Positions 7,351 through 10,541 of a DNA stretch of 10,541 nt are shown one piece after another. The notes beneath the pieces were generated by a model. That model worked only from the letters and a program-made list of their open reading frames with translations. It ran no database searches and was not told the DNA's origin. This stretch comes from Flavobacteriales bacterium (GTDB lineage: Bacteria; Bacteroidota; Bacteroidia; Flavobacteriales_D; Parvicellaceae). Location of the stretch: positions 1 through 10,541 of the forward strand of contig JALTUD010000693.1 in the NCBI GenBank assembly GCA_027047735.1, in the 5' to 3' direction. How positions within the stretch are numbered: position 1 is the first letter of the stretch; every line of letters begins with the position of its first letter. The translations under genes and the position numbers were made by a program.

Positions 7351-7436
7351 AAATACTTTTAAAGATAGAAATTATACAAGATAAAGTTAAATTAGTTAAT
7401 ATTGCACTTTGCTTCGATTTAGAAGATTTTAAATAA

Positions 7437-10139
7437 ATGAAGAAACATTTTATATACTTTTTATCCATTGGGATTTTATTTGCGGTGTCCTTTGTGGTTT
7501 CTTGCTCTACGGAAAAAGATGCGTGGCTGAATCGTACTTACCACAATACTACGGCTCATTATAACGGATATTTTAACGCCGGGGAAATCATCAAAGAATC
7601 GATGCAGGATTTTAAAGCGGGACATGTAGAAAATTATACGGAAGTCTTGCCGGTCTTTGTCTATCCGAACGACGAAGAATCGAAAAACCTGTATGCTCCG
7701 ATGGATACGGCGGTGAGTAAATGCGAAACAGTGATTGCACGAAATTCTATGCCTAAACTAAAAACAGGGCAGTACAGAAGAACGGAATGGTGTAAATGGA
7801 TTGACGATAACTGGTTTGTTATCGGGAAGGCTCAATTTCTGAAACGTGATTTTGCCGGAGCAATGGAAAAGTTCAACTACATCGCCAAGCAATATAAAAC
7901 AGAACCGATTTCTTATCGAGCAAAATTGTGGAAAGCCAAAACATTGATAGAACTCGAACGATATGATGAGGCAGAAGAAATACTGGAAAAACTTTTAGAA
8001 ACCGAAGAACTATTGAAAGAACAAGCAGAAGAGGCAAAAAAACAAAAGAAAGAAGCGAAGGAAAAAGCAAAAAAGCAAAAAAGTCGTTCTTCTTCCAAAA
8101 GAAAAAAGAAAAAGAAAAAAAAGAAGAAATCCAAGAAAAAAGAAAAGGACGAGATTCCTCCTCTCCCTAAAAATTTCGACCGTGAATTACTTCCTGTTTT
8201 TGCTGACTTGTATCTGCGACAAAAGGATTATGAAAAAGCCGAAGATTATTTAAGGCAATCGATTGAGGTTACAAAAAAAAGAACGTTTAAAACACGTTTA
8301 ATATTTATTTTGGCTCAAATTCTACAAAAAGAAGGAAGTAACGAAGCATCGAATTTATATGCTGAAGTCGTAAAAAGAAATCCTGTTTACGATATGGCTT
8401 TTCAGGCTAAAATCAACAGAGCTTTGGCTTACAGCGGAGGAAACAGCAAGAGTATAAAATCTCAACTATTGAAGATGCTGAAAGATGATAAAAACGTGGA
8501 TTACCTCGACCAAATTTACTATGCTTTAGGAGATATAGAACTACGTGAAGGCAACCGCCCTAAAGGGATTAGCTATTTAGAAAAATCGTTGATGGCAAGT
8601 AAAGCCAACAAAGCTCAAAAAAGTAAGACGTTCTTGCGACTGGGGAAATTATTTTACGAAGAGAAAGACTATGTAAAAGCACAACAATACTACGACAGCA
8701 CAATGTCGGTTTTGCCGAAAGAACATAAAAACTACGAAGATATAGCAACCATCAGTAACAGCCTTACGGAATTGGTAAAACACTTGAACGCTATTCAAAA
8801 AGGAGATAGCTTAACGCAAATTTGTTCGATGAGCGAAAAAGAAGTATTGGCAAAGATAAATGACATCATCGAACAAAAAAGATTGGAAAAAGAAGCAGAA
8901 AAAGAAAGGCAAGAAGCTCTCTTGGCTAGTCAAACTTCATCGTTACCCAACAATGTAAAACCAAGTGGCAGGTTTTGGGCGTATGATGAAAATATACGAA
9001 AAATGGGCTACCAAGAGTTTAGAACGGTTTGGGGCGAACGACCTTTGGAAGACAATTGGCGACGTTCGGATAAAAGCTCATCAGAAATCGAAGATGAAGC
9101 AATCACAGAAGAAAAAGTAGATGAAGAACTGACACCGGAATTTTATCTAAAATCACTCCCTTGTAACGATAAAAACAAGATGGATACATACATAAACAAT
9201 GTAAAAACTTCACTTTACGAAGCCGGAGTAATCTACAAAACAAAATTGCACGATGTTACTCAAGCCAAAAAGAGCTTTGAAGAATTAGTAACCCGCTTTC
9301 TACCGGACGAAGAAGCCGTAGCAGGATTATACCAACTTTATCTGCTGACAAGCGGAGAAGAAAAAGAAAAATACAAACAAAAACTTCTCAACGATTATCC
9401 CAACTCCGATTTTGCCAAAATTATACGCGACCCTAGTTTCAAACATAAAGAAGAACTCGAAAAAAACAAAGCTGAAGAAGAGTACAAAAAAGCCTATACC
9501 TACTACGCTAACGGAAACTATGACGGAGCCATTCGTCTAAGTAACAAAGCACTCAGCAAAGAAGCAAACCCATTGCAATGCAAATATTATTATCTAAGAG
9601 CCGTAGCCACTGCACAAAAATACGCCGGCACCGACAGTTTATCACTCATTGAAAACGCACTAACCGATGTAACCAAACACTGCAAGGGCAATGAGGTCTA
9701 TGCTCCTGCCAAAAGTCTGTTGGATAAATTGCGAAATGTACAATCGGTTGCCGATGCCACCAGTGGAAAAAACACCTATATATACGACTCGGACGCCTCT
9801 CATTTTTTCGTCTTAGTATTCCCGAGCGGTAGCGGAAGTATCAACAAAACCAAGGCAAAGATTGCCGACTTTAACACCGCCTCTTTTTCTGCCAAAAACC
9901 TAAAAACATCCAGCAGTTATGTTGACCAAAAGACACAAGTCATTGTAGTAAAATGGTTTAAAAATAAAGACGAAGCAATGGATTATTACACGGCCTTCAA
10001 AGTCAACAAATCCACCTTGCCACCTCTCAACAAAGATTTCCAATACTTTGTAATAGCCGAGAAAAACTTTGCCACTCTCTACGTGGAAAAAGACATCAAT
10101 AAATACATCGAGTTTTTCGAAAAGAATTATTTAGAGTAA
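7437..10139 (+). CDS. porW: PorW/SprE-like T9SS lipoprotein with TPR repeats
   Basis: PorW (SprE in gliding species) is an outer-membrane lipoprotein needed for type IX secretion and gliding. This 900-aa product has a signal peptide ending VVSC, with Cys23 lipidated, then the family-like NRTYHNTTAHYNGYFNAGE segment (32-50). TPR-like helical repeats cover roughly 120-450 and 590-760. A GYQEFRTVWGERPLEDNWRRSDK block (524-546) matches a signature I recall from SprE/PorW. The conserved C-terminal part (about 787-898) begins with SHFFVLVFPSG. An oddity is a 37-residue tract that is almost all Lys, Arg, Gln, Glu and Ala (201-237) with nine consecutive lysines, encoded by A-rich DNA near 8090-8150. 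The 86 nt before the ATG hold only a poor promoter candidate (TAATATTG, 7397-7404). It is bracketed by outward-facing repeat elements. The neighbouring T9SS cargo gene fits the assignment. Confidence 0.85.
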   Translation: MKKHFIYFLSIGILFAVSFVVSCSTEKDAWLNRTYHNTTAHYNGYFNAGEIIKESMQDFKAGHVENYTEVLPVFVYPNDEESKNLYAPMDTAVSKCETVIARNSMPKLKTGQYRRTEWCKWIDDNWFVIGKAQFLKRDFAGAMEKFNYIAKQYKTEPISYRAKLWKAKTLIELERYDEAEEILEKLLETEELLKEQAEEAKKQKKEAKEKAKKQKSRSSSKRKKKKKKKKKSKKKEKDEIPPLPKNFDRELLPVFADLYLRQKDYEKAEDYLRQSIEVTKKRTFKTRLIFILAQILQKEGSNEASNLYAEVVKRNPVYDMAFQAKINRALAYSGGNSKSIKSQLLKMLKDDKNVDYLDQIYYALGDIELREGNRPKGISYLEKSLMASKANKAQKSKTFLRLGKLFYEEKDYVKAQQYYDSTMSVLPKEHKNYEDIATISNSLTELVKHLNAIQKGDSLTQICSMSEKEVLAKINDIIEQKRLEKEAEKERQEALLASQTSSLPNNVKPSGRFWAYDENIRKMGYQEFRTVWGERPLEDNWRRSDKSSSEIEDEAITEEKVDEELTPEFYLKSLPCNDKNKMDTYINNVKTSLYEAGVIYKTKLHDVTQAKKSFEELVTRFLPDEEAVAGLYQLYLLTSGEEKEKYKQKLLNDYPNSDFAKIIRDPSFKHKEELEKNKAEEEYKKAYTYYANGNYDGAIRLSNKALSKEANPLQCKYYYLRAVATAQKYAGTDSLSLIENALTDVTKHCKGNEVYAPAKSLLDKLRNVQSVADATSGKNTYIYDSDASHFFVLVFPSGSGSINKTKAKIADFNTASFSAKNLKTSSSYVDQKTQVIVVKWFKNKDEAMDYYTAFKVNKSTLPPLNKDFQYFVIAEKNFATLYVEKDINKYIEFFEKNYLE

Positions 10140-10143
10140 GATT

Positions 10144-10294
10144 GGGGCGTTCCCCCTGTTTTCTAAAGAAACATATCGCTCTCGCTCAACGTTTCTTTAG
10201 AAAACAGGGGTCGGGCTATCACTACTCACTCTTTTGTGTTGCATATATGCAACAACACAAAAGGAGTTCAAACACGCCGTTCTATCCCTAACGC
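10144..10294 (+). repeat. Family 1 structured element, right copy; possible porW terminator
   Basis: It starts GGGGCGTTCC 5 nt after the porW stop and ends ATCCCTAACGC. The main hairpin has perfect 20-bp arms at 10153-10172 and 10191-10210, around the same 18-nt loop as the left copy (here ATATCGCTCTCGCTCAAC, 10173-10190). GTCGGGCTATC follows. The second hairpin (10231-10263) pairs CTTTTGTG with CACAAAAG around TTGCATATATGCAA with the same CAA bulge (10253-10255). The position right after the stop suits transcription termination, but there is no U-tract after the stem. Similar GGGCG...GTCGGGCT sequences are, as I recall, common between genes in Flavobacteriia. I know of no settled function. 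Confidence 0.9.
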
Positions 10295-10457
10295 GGGCGA
10301 AATTGGCGGATAGAAAGTGAAATTTTGGTTTCTTAGACGATGAATAAAAATTTTCCATAGCTGGTGCTATGCAAAATTTTTATGAAGAAGTATAAGGAAT
10401 CAAAAAACGCTTTATACCGTCTATTTTGCTCGTGTTAGGGATACCAATCCCTAACGT
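10295..10457 (+). repeat. Complete family 2 unit R1 (163 nt)
   Basis: This unit directly follows the family 1 terminus. It has GACGATGAA at 10336-10344, a 40-nt hairpin at 10344-10383 (loop TGGT, one C/C mismatch) and a terminal hairpin GTTAGGGAT-ACCA-ATCCCTAAC at 10434-10455. It is nearly identical to L1 at 1-137, except that the central hairpin is its exact reverse complement. The box-to-box distance to R2 is 163 nt. Confidence 0.9.
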
Positions 10458-10541
10458 GTGTAAAAGGAGTGCTAAGAAAATGAGTTTTAGTTTCTTTAGA
10501 CGATGAAAAATTCTTCACATAATCGAGCTATGGAAATAAAA
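10458..10541 (+). repeat. Family 2 unit R2, cut by the window end
   Basis: It carries the box GACGATGAA at 10499-10507 after TTTCTTTA. It ends within GAGCTATGGAAATAAAA, which matches the M1 unit just after its central hairpin (AGCTATGGAAATAAAA). The central hairpin arm is degenerate here (CACATAATCGAGCTATGG). The array therefore continues beyond the window. Confidence 0.8.

Noticed and set aside
7913..8134. Minus-strand ORF rich in phenylalanine and serine inside porW
   Set aside because: It is the antisense shadow of the poly-lysine tract (AAA/AAG read as TTT/CTT), with no start signal or conserved features.
10144..10210. Classical intrinsic terminator
   Set aside because: The stem is strong and placed right after porW, but it is followed by TCGGGC and not by a U-tract. 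The left copy, downstream of no minus-strand gene, keeps the same structure, so termination alone does not explain it.
7211..10294. Insertion sequence or composite transposon carrying porW
   Set aside because: No transposase gene or target-site duplication is seen, and porW is a native T9SS gene. The bracketing arms are reported as repeats instead.

Overview
The window looks like chromosomal DNA from a low-GC member of the Bacteroidota, probably Flavobacteriia-like. Four things point there: a lipoprotein form of LptC, a secreted protein with a type IX secretion (T9SS) type A sorting domain, a PorW/SprE-type T9SS lipoprotein, and promoters of the Bacteroidota form (TTG, about 18 nt, TAnnTTTG). 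No Shine-Dalgarno signal was relied on. I see no phage, plasmid, tRNA, rRNA or CRISPR features.

Layout: a structured repeat array (1-182) runs up to the start codon of an envelope cluster. That cluster is lptC (183-767), an overlapping 77-aa membrane protein (760-993) and a CNNM/CorC-type CBS-domain membrane protein (1043-2314). It converges on manC (mannose-1-phosphate guanylyltransferase, 2338-3423, minus strand). A divergent promoter region of about 165 nt separates manC from a membrane-anchored PASTA protein (3588-4499) and a 753-aa T9SS cargo protein (4585-6846). A second repeat array (6847-7350) lies upstream of the porW/sprE-like lipoprotein gene (7437-10139). A third array starts 5 nt after the porW stop codon and runs off the window end (10144-10541).

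The genes are ordinary cell-envelope functions: LPS export, GDP-mannose for surface glycans, cell-wall or division-associated PASTA domains, and T9SS cargo and machinery. The unusual part is the intergenic DNA, which consists of two structured repeat families. Family 1 is a 140-151 nt element that starts GGGCGTT and ends ATCCCTAACGC. It has a perfect 20-bp hairpin with an invariant 18-nt loop and a second hairpin with a conserved CAA bulge. Its two copies point outward on either side of porW. Their long stems differ at 6 of 20 pairs and every change is compensated. Family 2 is a tandem unit of about 162 nt with a GACGATGAA box, an AT-rich hairpin around an ATAGC-N4-GCTAT core, and a terminal GTTAGGGAT/ATCCCTAAC hairpin. 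Family 2 units follow family 1 directly on both sides of porW and also sit in front of lptC. Between two otherwise nearly identical units 10.3 kb apart, the 40-nt hairpin is present in exactly opposite orientation.

Gene calls rest on motifs and recalled family architecture. No database search was possible. The repeat alignments and pairings were done by eye, base by base.
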